From Streptomyces odontomachi (lineage in GTDB: Bacteria > Actinomycetota > Actinomycetes > Streptomycetales > Streptomycetaceae): a DNA stretch of 64,000 nt. Shown here one piece after another: positions 33,472-42,030 of the stretch. The translations under genes were made by a program, and so were the position numbers. The notes below the pieces were generated by a model. That model was not told where the DNA came from, did not search any database, and worked only from the letters and a program-made list of their open reading frames with translations. The first letter of the stretch is position 1; each line of letters opens with the position of its first letter. The stretch spans positions 62,001 through 126,000 of the forward strand of contig NZ_JAMJWG010000022.1 of NCBI RefSeq assembly GCF_024435355.1. The letters run 5' to 3'.

Positions 33472-34215
33472 ATGACCACGATCGTGGTGACGGGCGGCAC
33501 CGGAACGCTCGGCAGACCGGTCACCCGGCGCCTTGCGGAGCGGGGCCACGACGTACGGGTGCTCAGCCGGCACTCCCCGCGGTACCCCGTAGACCTGCGC
33601 GAGGGAACGGGCCTGGCCGCGGCGCTGGACGGTGCCGACGTCGTGGTGCACTGCGCCAGCGGGCCGCGCGGGGACGAACAGGCGGCACGCCGTCTCGTCG
33701 CGGCGATGCGGGCGGCCGGGGTGGGCCATCTGGTGTACATCTCGATCGTCGGGGTGGACCGGGTGCCGATCGGCTACTACCGCGCGAAGCTCGCCGTCGA
33801 GCGCATCGTCGAGGAGTCCGGGATCGGGTGGACCGTGCTGCGCAGCACGCAGTTCCACGACCTGGTGGTGACCCTGCTCCAGGCGGCGGCCAAGCTTCCG
33901 GTGATGCTGCTGCCCTCCGGGGTGAGCGACCAGCCGATCGAGGTCGCTGAGGTGGCCGACCGGCTGGCCGACCTGGCCACCGGGGAACCGGCCGGCCGGG
34001 TGCCCGACATGGCGGGACCGGAGGTGCTCGGCCTGCCCGCCCTCGCCCGCGCCTACCTGCGGGCGACCGGCCGCCGCCGCCCCGTCGTCTCGGTGCCCCT
34101 CCTCGGCAAGGGCTACCAGGGCATGCGCAACGGTGGCCATCTCGCGCCGCGGCAGGCCGTGGGCGAGGCAACGTTCGAGGACTATCTGGCAAGGCGGTTC
34201 GGCACCCAGGAGTGA
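33472..34215 (+). CDS. NmrA/epimerase-like NAD(P)-binding oxidoreductase (ECF41 target)
   Basis: This 247-residue atypical SDR starts with IVVTGGTGTLGRPVTRRLAE and continues VVVHCASGPRGD, LVYISIVGVDRVPIGYYRAK and WTVLRSTQFHDLV. This is the NmrA/NAD-dependent epimerase type often used as a redox sensor or quinone/nucleoside-diphosphate-sugar enzyme. Oxidoreductases and epimerases of this class are the usual genomic partners of ECF41 sigma factors. ATG 33472 follows GGAGAAGGCG; the frame opens 28 codons earlier in the promoter region. Its substrate is unknown. Confidence 0.9.
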   Translation: MTTIVVTGGTGTLGRPVTRRLAERGHDVRVLSRHSPRYPVDLREGTGLAAALDGADVVVHCASGPRGDEQAARRLVAAMRAAGVGHLVYISIVGVDRVPIGYYRAKLAVERIVEESGIGWTVLRSTQFHDLVVTLLQAAAKLPVMLLPSGVSDQPIEVAEVADRLADLATGEPAGRVPDMAGPEVLGLPALARAYLRATGRRRPVVSVPLLGKGYQGMRNGGHLAPRQAVGEATFEDYLARRFGTQE

Positions 34216-34274
34216 GTCGGGACGCTTCGGCGCACCGGCGTGCGCCCCCGCGTCCGCTGCCGTTCGCCGTACGC

Positions 34275-35504
34275 TCAGCCGACCGGTCTGCGCTCGCCTG
34301 CGTCGGGCCGTGTCACGCCCACGTCGTCCGGCCCGCCCTGGCGAGGGAACAGGTCGTCCTGTGCCGCCTCGCGTGCCGTGAACAGCGCGCCGTGCAGCAC
34401 CGCGCCGCCGCCCAGCTCGCTCGCGCGCACGTCCGTGCTCAGCGGCGAGAGACGGCCCAGGTGATCGGCGACGCGGACGGCGAGTTCGGGGCCGCCCGCG
34501 TGGCCGACCTCGCCGCCGAGCACGACGCAGCCGGGGTCGAGGACCGCGGACACCGCTGCGGCACCGAGGGCGAGCCGGCCTGCCAGCTCGTCGAGGAAGT
34601 CATGGGCGCCGGTGGCCACGGCGCCCCGCACCAGGGCGGCGGCGGGCGGCTCATGGGGCTCCTCGGCGGCCGTCAGCCCGTGCCGCGCGGCGAGGTCGGC
34701 GATGGCCGCGGACGAGGCCAGCGAGTGGAAACCGTCGTCGCAGCCCGAGGCCGACGGCAACCCGGCGGTGCCCGGCACCGGCAGGAAACCCAGCTCGCCG
34801 GCGCCGCCGGACGCCCCGCGGCGCAGGGCGCCGTCCAGCACCACGGCCGCGCCCACGCCGTGCCCCAGCCAGAACAGCACGAAGGTGTCACGGTCGCGGG
34901 CGGCGCCGGCGCGCTGTTCTGCGAGGGCGGCGAGGTTGGTCTCGTTCTCCACGATGACGCGTGCGGGCAGGCGCTCCTGAAGTGCCGTGACCAGACGGCG
35001 GTGCCATGCGGGCAGGCCCGTGGTGCGGCGCAGTTCGCCGGTGCCGGGGTCGATGAGGCCGGGTGCGCCGATGCCCACGCAGTGCAGCGGCCGGCCGCCG
35101 GCCCGCGCCGCGGTGTCCTCGACGAGGCGTACGGCGCCGGCCACCGCGGCCGCGGTGCGGCTGTCGGCGCGCACCGGCAGGGACGCCTCGGCCAGCCGGC
35201 CGCCCAGCAGGTCGCTCACGACGACGGTGACGCCCTGGGTCCGCACGTCGACGGCGGCGAGGTGCGCGCGGTCGGCCACGATGCCGTAGAGCCGGGCGTT
35301 CGGGCCGCGGCGGCGTGCACCGGCCTCGCCGACGACCGTGATCAGTCCGCCGTCCTGGAGGCGCTCGACCAGGTCGGCGACGGTGGGCCGGGAGAGTCCG
35401 GTGAGCTGCTTGAGCTGTCCAGCGGTCAGCGGGCCTTCACGCTCCAACAGGCGTAGCGCCAGCCGGTCGTTGATCGCCCGTGCCGTGCTCGGTGATGCGG
35501 GCAT
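34275..35504 (-). CDS. ROK-family transcriptional repressor
   Basis: This 409-residue protein has an N-terminal winged helix (NDRLALRLLEREGPLTAGQL, KQLTGLSRPTVADLVERLQDGGL) and a ROK sugar-binding domain (GIGAPGLIDPGTGEL, VENETNLAALAEQ, WLGHGVGAAVVLDG, LDPGCVVLGGEVG). The kinase-type N-terminal phosphate loop is not evident, consistent with a regulator. It is divergent from an MFS transporter gene, with a clear dyad between them, and so probably controls that transporter and itself in response to a sugar. ATG 35504 follows GAAGGGATCC. Confidence 0.9.
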   Translation of the reverse strand: MPASPSTARAINDRLALRLLEREGPLTAGQLKQLTGLSRPTVADLVERLQDGGLITVVGEAGARRRGPNARLYGIVADRAHLAAVDVRTQGVTVVVSDLLGGRLAEASLPVRADSRTAAAVAGAVRLVEDTAARAGGRPLHCVGIGAPGLIDPGTGELRRTTGLPAWHRRLVTALQERLPARVIVENETNLAALAEQRAGAARDRDTFVLFWLGHGVGAAVVLDGALRRGASGGAGELGFLPVPGTAGLPSASGCDDGFHSLASSAAIADLAARHGLTAAEEPHEPPAAALVRGAVATGAHDFLDELAGRLALGAAAVSAVLDPGCVVLGGEVGHAGGPELAVRVADHLGRLSPLSTDVRASELGGGAVLHGALFTAREAAQDDLFPRQGGPDDVGVTRPDAGERRPVG

Positions 35505-35620
35505 GTCGGATCCCTTCAGGCGGGTTCGCCCCGCCTTGCCTCGCCGGAGCGACGACCGTACCGGTCCGCCATGACGGACCGCGGGCGCGGGCGCTCACGT
35601 CTCCCGGTCGGTGCACTATT

Positions 35621-35641
35621 TATCAGGCAGGGTTCCTGATA
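35621..35641. promoter_or_regulatory. Candidate operator: TATCAGG-N7-CCTGATA
   Basis: TATCAGG (35621-35627) and CCTGATA (35635-35641) form a perfect 7-bp dyad inside an unusually AT-rich patch (ACTATTTATCAGG...GATAGTTTAG). It sits between the divergent ROK repressor and MFS genes, about 120 and 160 bp from their starts. ROK repressors commonly bind such dyads; assignment to this ROK protein is inferred from position. Confidence 0.65.
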
Positions 35642-35799
35642 GTTTAGCGCCCCGGGCCGACACGCAGGGAAGAACCCGCGGGTGACGAGGCAACGCCCCC
35701 GCAGGTTTGATCAGTTCGCACACGGCCCACGCGCCGGACGGCCGCAGATCAGAGGCAGAGCAGAAGCAGGGCGCAGGGCAGAGGCAGAAGGGTCGGGAC

Positions 35800-37020
35800 A
35801 TGAGTGACACGGGTGCTCGGGCGGCCCATGACGCACGGAGCGTACGGCACGCGCGGTACGCCGTGGCCGTGGTGTTCTGCATGCACGGTGCGATCACCGG
35901 CTCGTTCGCCACCCGGGTGCCGTGGATCCAGGACCATGCTTCGGTGAGCCCGGGCGGGCTGGGGCTCGCGCTGGCCTTCCCGGCCATCGGTGCCTCCCTG
36001 ACCATGCCGTGCGCCGGCTGGCTGTCCCACCGCTTCGGCACCCGCGCGGCCCTGCGCGGCCTGCTGTCGCTGTGGCTGATCGGCCTGACCCTGCCCTCGC
36101 TCGCACCGAACCTGCCCACGCTCTGCGCGGCGCTCTTCATCTACGGTTCGACCCTGGGCATGGCCGATGTCGCGATGAACGCGCTCGGCGTGGAGGTCGA
36201 GAACCGGCTGGACAAGTCGATCATGTCGGGGCTGCACGGCATGTGGAGCGCCGGCGCCCTGCTCGGCTCGCTGGGCGGCACCCTCGCCGCGCACCTGGGC
36301 ACCGACGCCCGGCTGCACCACGTGCTGACGGCCTGCCTCCTCACGCTGATCGGCGTGACCGCCTGCCGGTGGGTGCTCGATCTGCACCCCGAACCGGAGG
36401 AGGAGCCCCCGCCGCGGTTCGCGCTGCCGCCGCGGTCCGCGCTGCTGATCGGGGCGATCGGCTTCTGCGCGGTGTTCGCCGAGGGCGCCAGCCTGGACTG
36501 GTCCGCGGTCTACCTGCACAGCCACCTCGGCACCACCGCCTCGGTCGCCGCCGCGTCGACCACCGGCTTCACGCTCACCATGGCGGTGGCGCGACTCTCC
36601 GGGGACCGGCTGGTGAACCGGTTCGGACCGGTGCGGGCGACCCGCGGCGGCGGGCTGTGCGCCACGGTCGGTGGGGTGCTCGTGGTGCTGGCGCCGCACC
36701 CTGCGGTCGCCATGGTCGGCTTCGGGCTGACCGGGCTGGGTATCGCGGTGATCGTGCCGCTGGTCTTCGCGGCGGCGGGGCGCAGCGGAACCAACCCGAG
36801 CCAGGCGATCGCCGGCGTCGCCACCATCATGTACGCATCCGGGCTCGTCGCCCCGTCAGCGATCGGCGCCATCGCCCAGACCACCAACCTGGTGGTGTCC
36901 TTCGGTCTGGTCACGCTGCTCGCGTGCGGCCTGATCGCGGGGGCGAGGGTGATGCGGACGGACTCCGGCCGGGCCGCCACGGTCGCGACCGGGGCGGCGG
37001 CTGCGGAGCCTCGTGGGTGA
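35800..37020 (+). CDS. Major facilitator superfamily transporter
   Basis: This 406-residue protein has about twelve hydrophobic helices. It begins RHARYAVAVVFCMHGAITGS, has FATRVPWIQDHA, a loop-2/3 motif WLSHRFGTRAALRG and a duplicated counterpart around RLVNRFGPVRATRGGG, with a central cytoplasmic loop PEPEEEPPPR. It resembles FucP/YbjJ-type MFS proteins and may move a sugar or other small molecule. The ATG at 35800 follows AAGGGTCGGG. It is divergent from the ROK repressor and probably repressed by it. Confidence 0.9.
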   Translation: MSDTGARAAHDARSVRHARYAVAVVFCMHGAITGSFATRVPWIQDHASVSPGGLGLALAFPAIGASLTMPCAGWLSHRFGTRAALRGLLSLWLIGLTLPSLAPNLPTLCAALFIYGSTLGMADVAMNALGVEVENRLDKSIMSGLHGMWSAGALLGSLGGTLAAHLGTDARLHHVLTACLLTLIGVTACRWVLDLHPEPEEEPPPRFALPPRSALLIGAIGFCAVFAEGASLDWSAVYLHSHLGTTASVAAASTTGFTLTMAVARLSGDRLVNRFGPVRATRGGGLCATVGGVLVVLAPHPAVAMVGFGLTGLGIAVIVPLVFAAAGRSGTNPSQAIAGVATIMYASGLVAPSAIGAIAQTTNLVVSFGLVTLLACGLIAGARVMRTDSGRAATVATGAAAAEPRG

Positions 37021-37062
37021 CGGGGTGTGCCTGCGCCCCTGACGGGGCGCGCACCACTGCGG

Positions 37063-37185
37063 TCAGGCCGGTGGCCTGAATCCGATGGAAATGCCTCCTT
37101 GGGACGGTGGTGAACTGACGGCCCGTTCTGGGCTGGGCGCGCAGTTCCCCGCGCCCCTTGGCGGGTGCCTTCGGCGCCCGACCGG
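37063..37185. repeat. Post-MFS hairpin and solitary GCGCAGTTCCCC box element
   Basis: TCAGGCC-GGT-GGCCTGA (37063-37079) is a short perfect hairpin after the MFS gene and could end its transcript. The dispersed box GCGCAGTTCCCCGCGCCCCT follows at 37139-37158, and after it GGGTGCC-TTC-GGCGCCC (37164-37180), a small hairpin of the same kind as at the other copies. The alginate lyase gene converges from the right. Confidence 0.7.
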
Positions 37186-37201
37186 TTTTCCGGTGGCCGG
37201 G

Positions 37202-38503
37202 TCAGCCGGCGATGGAGTCCAGTTGTTCCGGGGCCGGCCTGAGGGGCCACAGGTCGCCTCCGGGTGGGGACTGGAGGTCGGGTACCGCGGCCTGGGCCGC
37301 GGTGTCCCCGGCGTCCGCTGCCGCGTGCACGATGTCGCTGGCCGCGTACCGGTAGAACTCCAGCTCGGGGTAGGACCACGGCTGTGCGGCGGTGGCTGCG
37401 GGCAGGAGGAAGTCGACCGCCTTCAACAGGCTCTGGCCGTCCGGGCCCTGGTAGTGCCACAGGTCGACACCGACGTGCTGGCCGATCTGGGCGAGCCGGG
37501 TGTACGCGACCAGGTCGAAGGTCGAGTAGTGCCAGCTGCGCGTCCTGGCCAGTTCCTGCGGTTGGCTGCCGTCCCCGGCGATCTGCGCGTCGATGCGCTT
37601 GGTGCGCGCGTCGAGCACCGTGGTGCGGGCCAGTTCCCTGTCCCCGGTGGCGTAGGCGAGGGCGGCCACCTGCATGTCGTAGAAGGTGCCGTGGTTGTTC
37701 TCTGCCGCGCCCTCCTCCTTGCCGAAGTCGCTGGTGACGAGCCAGTTCAGGAAGTCCTTGTGCCAGCCCGACATCGCCGTCGCGTCGTCCTTCGTCCAGC
37801 CGGGCGCTCCGGTGGCGAGCAGGGCGACGGCGTCCACCACGCTCGTGTACTCCTGCGAGAAGTCGATGATGCCGATGGACCGGCCGTCGTACTTGCACGG
37901 GATGAACTGCGCGTGGTTCAGGTTCGGGTTCATCCGGGTGTCCGGATCGAGGAACCAGGTGCGCAGGATGTCCGCGGCATGCTCCGCATAAGCGGGCTTG
38001 CCCGTGTAGTACCAGGCGAGGCTCAGCGTGTACGCCGAGTCGAACACCTTGCCGACGTCGGGCCGGTCGGTACCGGTGTCCACCTCGGGATTGCGCTCGC
38101 CGTCGCGTTGGACGTACGGGCAACCGTGCGGGTTGTCGTCGGTCTTCGGCTGGGAGGGCCACCAGTACGGGGCCTGGCTGAGGTAGTCGTGCGGGTCGCC
38201 GCCGGGCGCCGGCTCCGGCTTGTCGACCACGGTCCAGGGGCCTTGGTCGAGCCAGCCGTCGGCGCGTGCGGTCAGGTCGTCGAGGGCGCGCCGGAGCGCG
38301 GGATCACCGTGCGCGAGCCGGATTCTGGTCTGCTGAAGGCGGGCGCCGTCCAGCACGGCGGTGTGCGGGACGGTCGCCGCTGGGGCGGCCTGGCGGTCGT
38401 GCGCGGCGGCGGACGACGACATCGGCAGGAGCAGGGCAGCGAGCGCGACCGCGGTCGCCGCCGCGATGCCGGCAGCCGGACGCCGGGGGGATCTTCCGCT
38501 CAT
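37202..38503 (-). CDS. Secreted alginate lyase (polysaccharide lyase family 5-like)
   Basis: This 433-residue protein has an N-terminal signal peptide (SPRRPAAGIAAATAVALAAL, about residues 5-35) and an (alpha/alpha)-toroid lyase domain. The family's catalytic motif is NNHGTFYD (269-276), with WWPSQPK at 114-120 and LARTRSWHYSTFDL further on. It should depolymerise mannuronate-rich polysaccharide or a related polymer outside the cell by beta-elimination. The ATG at 38503 follows AAGGAGACCTCG. It stands alone, with no other alginate genes beside it. Confidence 0.9.
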   Translation of the reverse strand: MSGRSPRRPAAGIAAATAVALAALLLPMSSSAAAHDRQAAPAATVPHTAVLDGARLQQTRIRLAHGDPALRRALDDLTARADGWLDQGPWTVVDKPEPAPGGDPHDYLSQAPYWWPSQPKTDDNPHGCPYVQRDGERNPEVDTGTDRPDVGKVFDSAYTLSLAWYYTGKPAYAEHAADILRTWFLDPDTRMNPNLNHAQFIPCKYDGRSIGIIDFSQEYTSVVDAVALLATGAPGWTKDDATAMSGWHKDFLNWLVTSDFGKEEGAAENNHGTFYDMQVAALAYATGDRELARTTVLDARTKRIDAQIAGDGSQPQELARTRSWHYSTFDLVAYTRLAQIGQHVGVDLWHYQGPDGQSLLKAVDFLLPAATAAQPWSYPELEFYRYAASDIVHAAADAGDTAAQAAVPDLQSPPGGDLWPLRPAPEQLDSIAG

Positions 38504-38813
38504 CGAGGTCTCCTTCAAGCCTGATGACGGTGGGCACGGACAGCGCCACCCGCTCACCAGATGGTCATGTCCGTGAACATCATTCATGAATTGGACCGTG
38601 CGAGCGTAAAGGGGCCTGATTCACGTGACAATGGCCGTGCATCGATTCATGGATGAGTGCGGTGAGCAACGGGTCGACCGCTCCCGAGCGTTGGCCCACC
38701 GGCACCGCACCACCCTGCGCACCTCCGCGCGCCGGGCGACCGCCTTCCCCCGTTCCGGCGAAGTCCGCACCAGTGCGCCGCACGCTCCCCGGCATGCTGG
38801 GACGCTGACCCGC
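38504..38813. other. Divergent intergenic region with ATTCATG motifs
   Basis: This 310-bp gap between the alginate lyase and DUF5995 genes contains ATTCATGAAT (38582-38591), a 10-bp palindrome, and a second ATTCATGG at 38644. These AT-rich sites may be operator sequences for the alginate lyase promoter. A GACGCT hexamer (38801-38806) lies 7 nt before the DUF5995 start. Nothing coding was recognised. Confidence 0.35.
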
Positions 38814-39551
38814 ATGGCGTACCCGGAGCAGTCCACGGCCCACGAACAGGGCATCGGCGAGGTGATCGCGCGGCTGCGCGCGCTGTCCACGGGCTGGCCG
38901 CCCGACGACGGGGTAGCGGTCTTCAACCGCGTCTATCTCTCCGTCACCGAGGCCGTCGCCCAGCGCGTCGAGAAGGGCCGGCTCGGCGACCGGGCCGACG
39001 CCGTCACACTCGACGTCTGCTTCGCCGGGCGCTATCTCGCGGCCATCGCCGCCGACGCGGCAGACCAGCGCCCGCCCGCCTGCTGGCGACCGCTGTTCCG
39101 GTACCGCCACCGCCCCGGCATCCACCCGCTCCAGTTCGCGCTCGCGGGCATCAACGCGCACATCGGCCACGACCTCGGGCTGGCCGTGGTCGACGCCTGC
39201 CAGGCGCTGGACTGCACCCCGGATGAGTTGGAGGACGAGTTCGACCGGGTCGGGGACCTCCTGGTCACCCTGGAAGAGCGCATCCGCGAAGAGGTCATGC
39301 CGGGCCCCGACCTGCTCCAGGTCGCCGACCCGCTGACGCATCTGCTGGGTTGCTGGAGCCTGGAACGGGCCCGGGACGGCGCCTGGTCGGCGGCGCGTGC
39401 ACTCTGGGCGCTGCGGCACACCCCCGCACTGGCCGACGATCTCGCCGGGCGGCTGGACGCGGCCGTGGGACTGATCGGCCGCATGCTGCTGACGCCGCTC
39501 CCCCTCCCCCACCGGCACCCGCCCGTGCCGGCGCCGGCGCCCGCCGACTGA
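38814..39551 (+). CDS. DUF5995-family protein
   Basis: This 245-residue, mostly helical protein shows AVFNRVYLSVTEAVAQRVEK, DVCFAGRYLAAIAADA, ACWRPLFRYRHRPGIHPLQF and GINAHIGHDLGLAVVDACQA, a pattern I associate with the actinobacterial DUF5995 family. The conserved His in HPLQFALAGINAHIGHD may bind a metal, but no activity is known. The ATG at 38814 was chosen because the preceding 63 codons of open frame are not protein-like. It converges on the TetR gene. Confidence 0.8.
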   Translation: MAYPEQSTAHEQGIGEVIARLRALSTGWPPDDGVAVFNRVYLSVTEAVAQRVEKGRLGDRADAVTLDVCFAGRYLAAIAADAADQRPPACWRPLFRYRHRPGIHPLQFALAGINAHIGHDLGLAVVDACQALDCTPDELEDEFDRVGDLLVTLEERIREEVMPGPDLLQVADPLTHLLGCWSLERARDGAWSAARALWALRHTPALADDLAGRLDAAVGLIGRMLLTPLPLPHRHPPVPAPAPAD

Positions 39552-39583
39552 CCCGGCTCGACCGCACCGCGCGCACGGGTCGC

Positions 39584-40216
39584 TCAGTCACGCCTCCTGG
39601 CCGCCGCTTCGACCAGCCGCAGGAGGTCGTCGAGATCGGCCTCGAACTCGGCGCCGAAATCGACGGACCGATCCAGCCAGTGCGCCAGCCTGTGGTGGCC
39701 GGGAAGTTCCTCGGCCGGCAACCGGGCACGGCGGCCACGCGGGTCGAGCGTGCCGGGGGCGAAGCGGCCGGACGCCTCGGAGAGGGCGTATCCGATCACG
39801 AACGTGCTGGTGAGACGCTCCAGTCGGGGTACTTCACGGTCCGGCACCCCGGCCTCGATGAGCGCGCAGTAGATGACGTCCACGGCACGCACCGCTTCGG
39901 GCGTGACGGCGGGCCGCGAGAACAGCAGGTGCGCCGCCCAGGGATGACGTTGCGTCGTCTCCCGACATGCCCGGGCAAGGGCGACGAGTCGTCGGTCCCA
40001 GGGCTGCTCCCGGCCGGTGTCCGGCGGCAGCAGGGTGGCCAGCAGCCGCCCGACCAGGCCGTCCAGCAGTGCGGCCTTGTCGTTCACATGTCGATAAAGC
40101 GCCATCGGTGTCACCCCGACGCGCTCGGCCACCGCACGCATCGAGACCGCGTCCAGGCCACGCTCGTCCGCGATCGCCAGCGCCGCGTCCAGGATCTCTT
40201 CCCGTCTGCCACCCAT
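39584..40216 (-). CDS. TetR-family regulator
   Basis: This 210-residue protein has an N-terminal TetR helix-turn-helix (REEILDAALAIADERGLDAV, SMRAVAERVGVTPMALYRHV) and a helical ligand domain of the TetR_C type (WAAHLLFSRPAVTPEAVRAVD). It is divergent from an ABC-2 exporter operon, so it probably represses that operon until a drug-like ligand binds. The ATG at 40216 directly abuts a perfect palindrome, suggesting autoregulation; the frame extends upstream but into this operator. Confidence 0.9.
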   Translation of the reverse strand: MGGRREEILDAALAIADERGLDAVSMRAVAERVGVTPMALYRHVNDKAALLDGLVGRLLATLLPPDTGREQPWDRRLVALARACRETTQRHPWAAHLLFSRPAVTPEAVRAVDVIYCALIEAGVPDREVPRLERLTSTFVIGYALSEASGRFAPGTLDPRGRRARLPAEELPGHHRLAHWLDRSVDFGAEFEADLDDLLRLVEAAARRRD

Positions 40217-40217
40217 G

Positions 40218-40234
40218 CGTCTACAGTGTAGACG
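40218..40234. promoter_or_regulatory. Perfect 17-bp palindrome, probable TetR operator
   Basis: CGTCTACA-G-TGTAGACG (40218-40234) lies one base upstream of the TetR start codon. A further GTAGAC half-site is at 40243-40248, after TATACG, which could be a -10 element for the divergent exporter. Binding here would block the TetR promoter and could reach the exporter promoter. The assignment is inferred from position and symmetry. Confidence 0.75.
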
Positions 40235-40363
40235 TATACGGCGTAGACAAGGGAGGCGTTGCGTGCGGCCGGGTGGACGGGCTCTCCTGGCCACGTGGCC
40301 GGGGCGCGAGCCGCGGCGTGCGAGCGCCGTGCGGCTGCCTCACGATTTCCGCAGGGAGGCGGG

Positions 40364-41245
40364 ATGCTCAACACAGCGGGTCTGGTGAAGCGCTACGGCC
40401 GACATGTCGCGCTGGACGGCTTCGACCTGGAGGTCGCCCCCGGTGAGATCGTCGGCCTGATCGGCCACAACGGCGCCGGCAAGACCACCTTCGTCGAGAC
40501 CGTCAGTGGTCTCGTACGCCCCGACGCGGGCCGGGTGTCCGTCGGCGGGCACGACGCGCTGCGCACCCCGCACGCCGCGCGGCGCCTCCTCGGTCTGGCC
40601 CCGCAGGAGGTGGCGCTGTACCACGGCGTCACCGTGCGGGAGAACGTACGGCTGTTCGCCCGGCTCGCCGGGCTGCGCGGGCGGCGTCGGGAGCAGGAGA
40701 TCACCCGGGTCCTGGACGAGCTCCGGCTGTCCGGGCTTGCGGACCGGCCGGTGGGCGTGCTGTCCGGTGGGCAGCGCCGCCGGGTGCAGGCGGCCACCGC
40801 CATGGTGGGGTCACCGCCGTTGCTGCTGTTGGACGAGCCGACCGCCGGCGCCGACCCGGAGACCCGCTCGGCCCTGCTGGCGGCCGTCAAGGCCCGCGCA
40901 GCGTCCGGCACCGCGGTCCTCTACACCACGCACTACCTGCCGGAACTGGTCGATCTCGATGCCACGTTGGCGCTGGCACACGCCGGACGGATCATCGCGC
41001 GCGGTACCCAGCAGGAGCTCACCCACCACCTGCCCGGCGAGCTGAGGGTCGTCTTCGCCGACCCGGCCGAGGGCGAGCTGCGGGTGTCGACGAGGGATCC
41101 CGGCGCCGACCTGGCCGCCCTGATCGCCGCCGGCCGCACCCCCGTCTCCGTCGACGTGCACCGCCCCGGCCTGGACGACCTCTACCGCTCCCTGGCGGCC
41201 ACGGCCAACGAAGAGGAGGTGACGGCCGGTGGTGTGGTCGCATGA
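40364..41245 (+). CDS. ABC-2 type exporter, ATP-binding protein
   Basis: This 293-residue ATPase has Walker A GHNGAGKTT (about residues 33-41), the Q-loop GLAPQEVALY, signature LSGGQRRRVQAA, Walker B LLLLDEPTAGADP and the H-loop TTHYLPE. It resembles DrrA-type drug and antibiotic exporters. The ATG at 40364 follows GGAGGCGGG; the frame opens 35 codons upstream. Its 3' end overlaps the permease gene by 17 nt, and the pair is divergent from the TetR gene. Confidence 0.94.
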   Translation: MLNTAGLVKRYGRHVALDGFDLEVAPGEIVGLIGHNGAGKTTFVETVSGLVRPDAGRVSVGGHDALRTPHAARRLLGLAPQEVALYHGVTVRENVRLFARLAGLRGRRREQEITRVLDELRLSGLADRPVGVLSGGQRRRVQAATAMVGSPPLLLLDEPTAGADPETRSALLAAVKARAASGTAVLYTTHYLPELVDLDATLALAHAGRIIARGTQQELTHHLPGELRVVFADPAEGELRVSTRDPGADLAALIAAGRTPVSVDVHRPGLDDLYRSLAATANEEEVTAGGVVA

Positions 41246-41993
41246 CTCCGCGGCACGGACGAGCGCCGTCGTACGCCACACGCTGCTGCTGATGCGGCGC
41301 GAACCCGGTCCGCTGCTGAGCCGGATGGTCCTGCCGCTGGTCTTCCTGACCTTGCTGCGCCCGCTCTACCTGACCGCACAGGGCCGTGCGGCGGGCACGG
41401 AGCAGGCGGTCGTCGGCACGCTGGTCACCTTCTCGCTGCTCGCGCTCAGCATCTCGGGCAACGCCATCCTCAGCGAGCGGCTTGGGCGGACCTGGGACCG
41501 GCTGCGCGCCACGCCCGTCCGGCCTGCGGAGCTGCTCGCCGGCAAGGCCGTTCCCGTCTTCGCCGTGCTGCTCGTCCAGCAGCTTCTCGTCCTCGGCTTC
41601 GGGGTGTGCGCCTTCGGACTCGGCGTCCACCATCCGCTGATGCTGCTGGGCGTCCTGCTCAGCTGGAGCTGCACCCTGCTCAGCCTCGGCGCGCTGCTCG
41701 GCGTGCTGGCCCGCAGCATGGGTGCGCTGTCGGCGGCGTACGACATCGGCGGCATGCTGCTCAGCAGCCTCGGCGGCGCGCTGGTCCCGCTCGGCGACCT
41801 GCCGCACTGGATCGCGGGCGTCGCACCGCTCTCCCCCGGCTACTGGGCCGCGCAAGGGCTGCACGCCGCCCTCGCCGGTGAGCCGCACACCGTGGCGTCC
41901 GCCTGCGGCACGCTCCTTGCGACGGCGCTGGTCTGCGGCACGCTTGCCTCGATCCGCCTGCAAGGCCGCGGTGGGCGACCGGTGTCGCTCTAG
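41229..41993 (+). CDS. ABC-2 type exporter, permease
   Basis: This 254-residue membrane protein has six hydrophobic segments (including VLPLVFLTLLRPLYL, VVGTLVTFSLLALSISGNAI, VFAVLLVQQLLVLGFGVCAF and LMLLGVLLSWSCTLLSLGAL) and the ABC-2 RLGRTWDRLRATPVRPAELL amphipathic region between helices 2 and 3. It should form the membrane channel with the preceding ATPase. GTG 41229 is used because GAGGAGG lies upstream; GTG 41232 is an alternative. The exported compound is unknown, but TetR control suggests a toxic or drug-like molecule. Confidence 0.92.
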   Translation: MVWSHDSAARTSAVVRHTLLLMRREPGPLLSRMVLPLVFLTLLRPLYLTAQGRAAGTEQAVVGTLVTFSLLALSISGNAILSERLGRTWDRLRATPVRPAELLAGKAVPVFAVLLVQQLLVLGFGVCAFGLGVHHPLMLLGVLLSWSCTLLSLGALLGVLARSMGALSAAYDIGGMLLSSLGGALVPLGDLPHWIAGVAPLSPGYWAAQGLHAALAGEPHTVASACGTLLATALVCGTLASIRLQGRGGRPVSL

Positions 41994-42030
41994 GCACTGT
42001 CCCAGACGGGCAACGCCGGTCGCCGCACGG

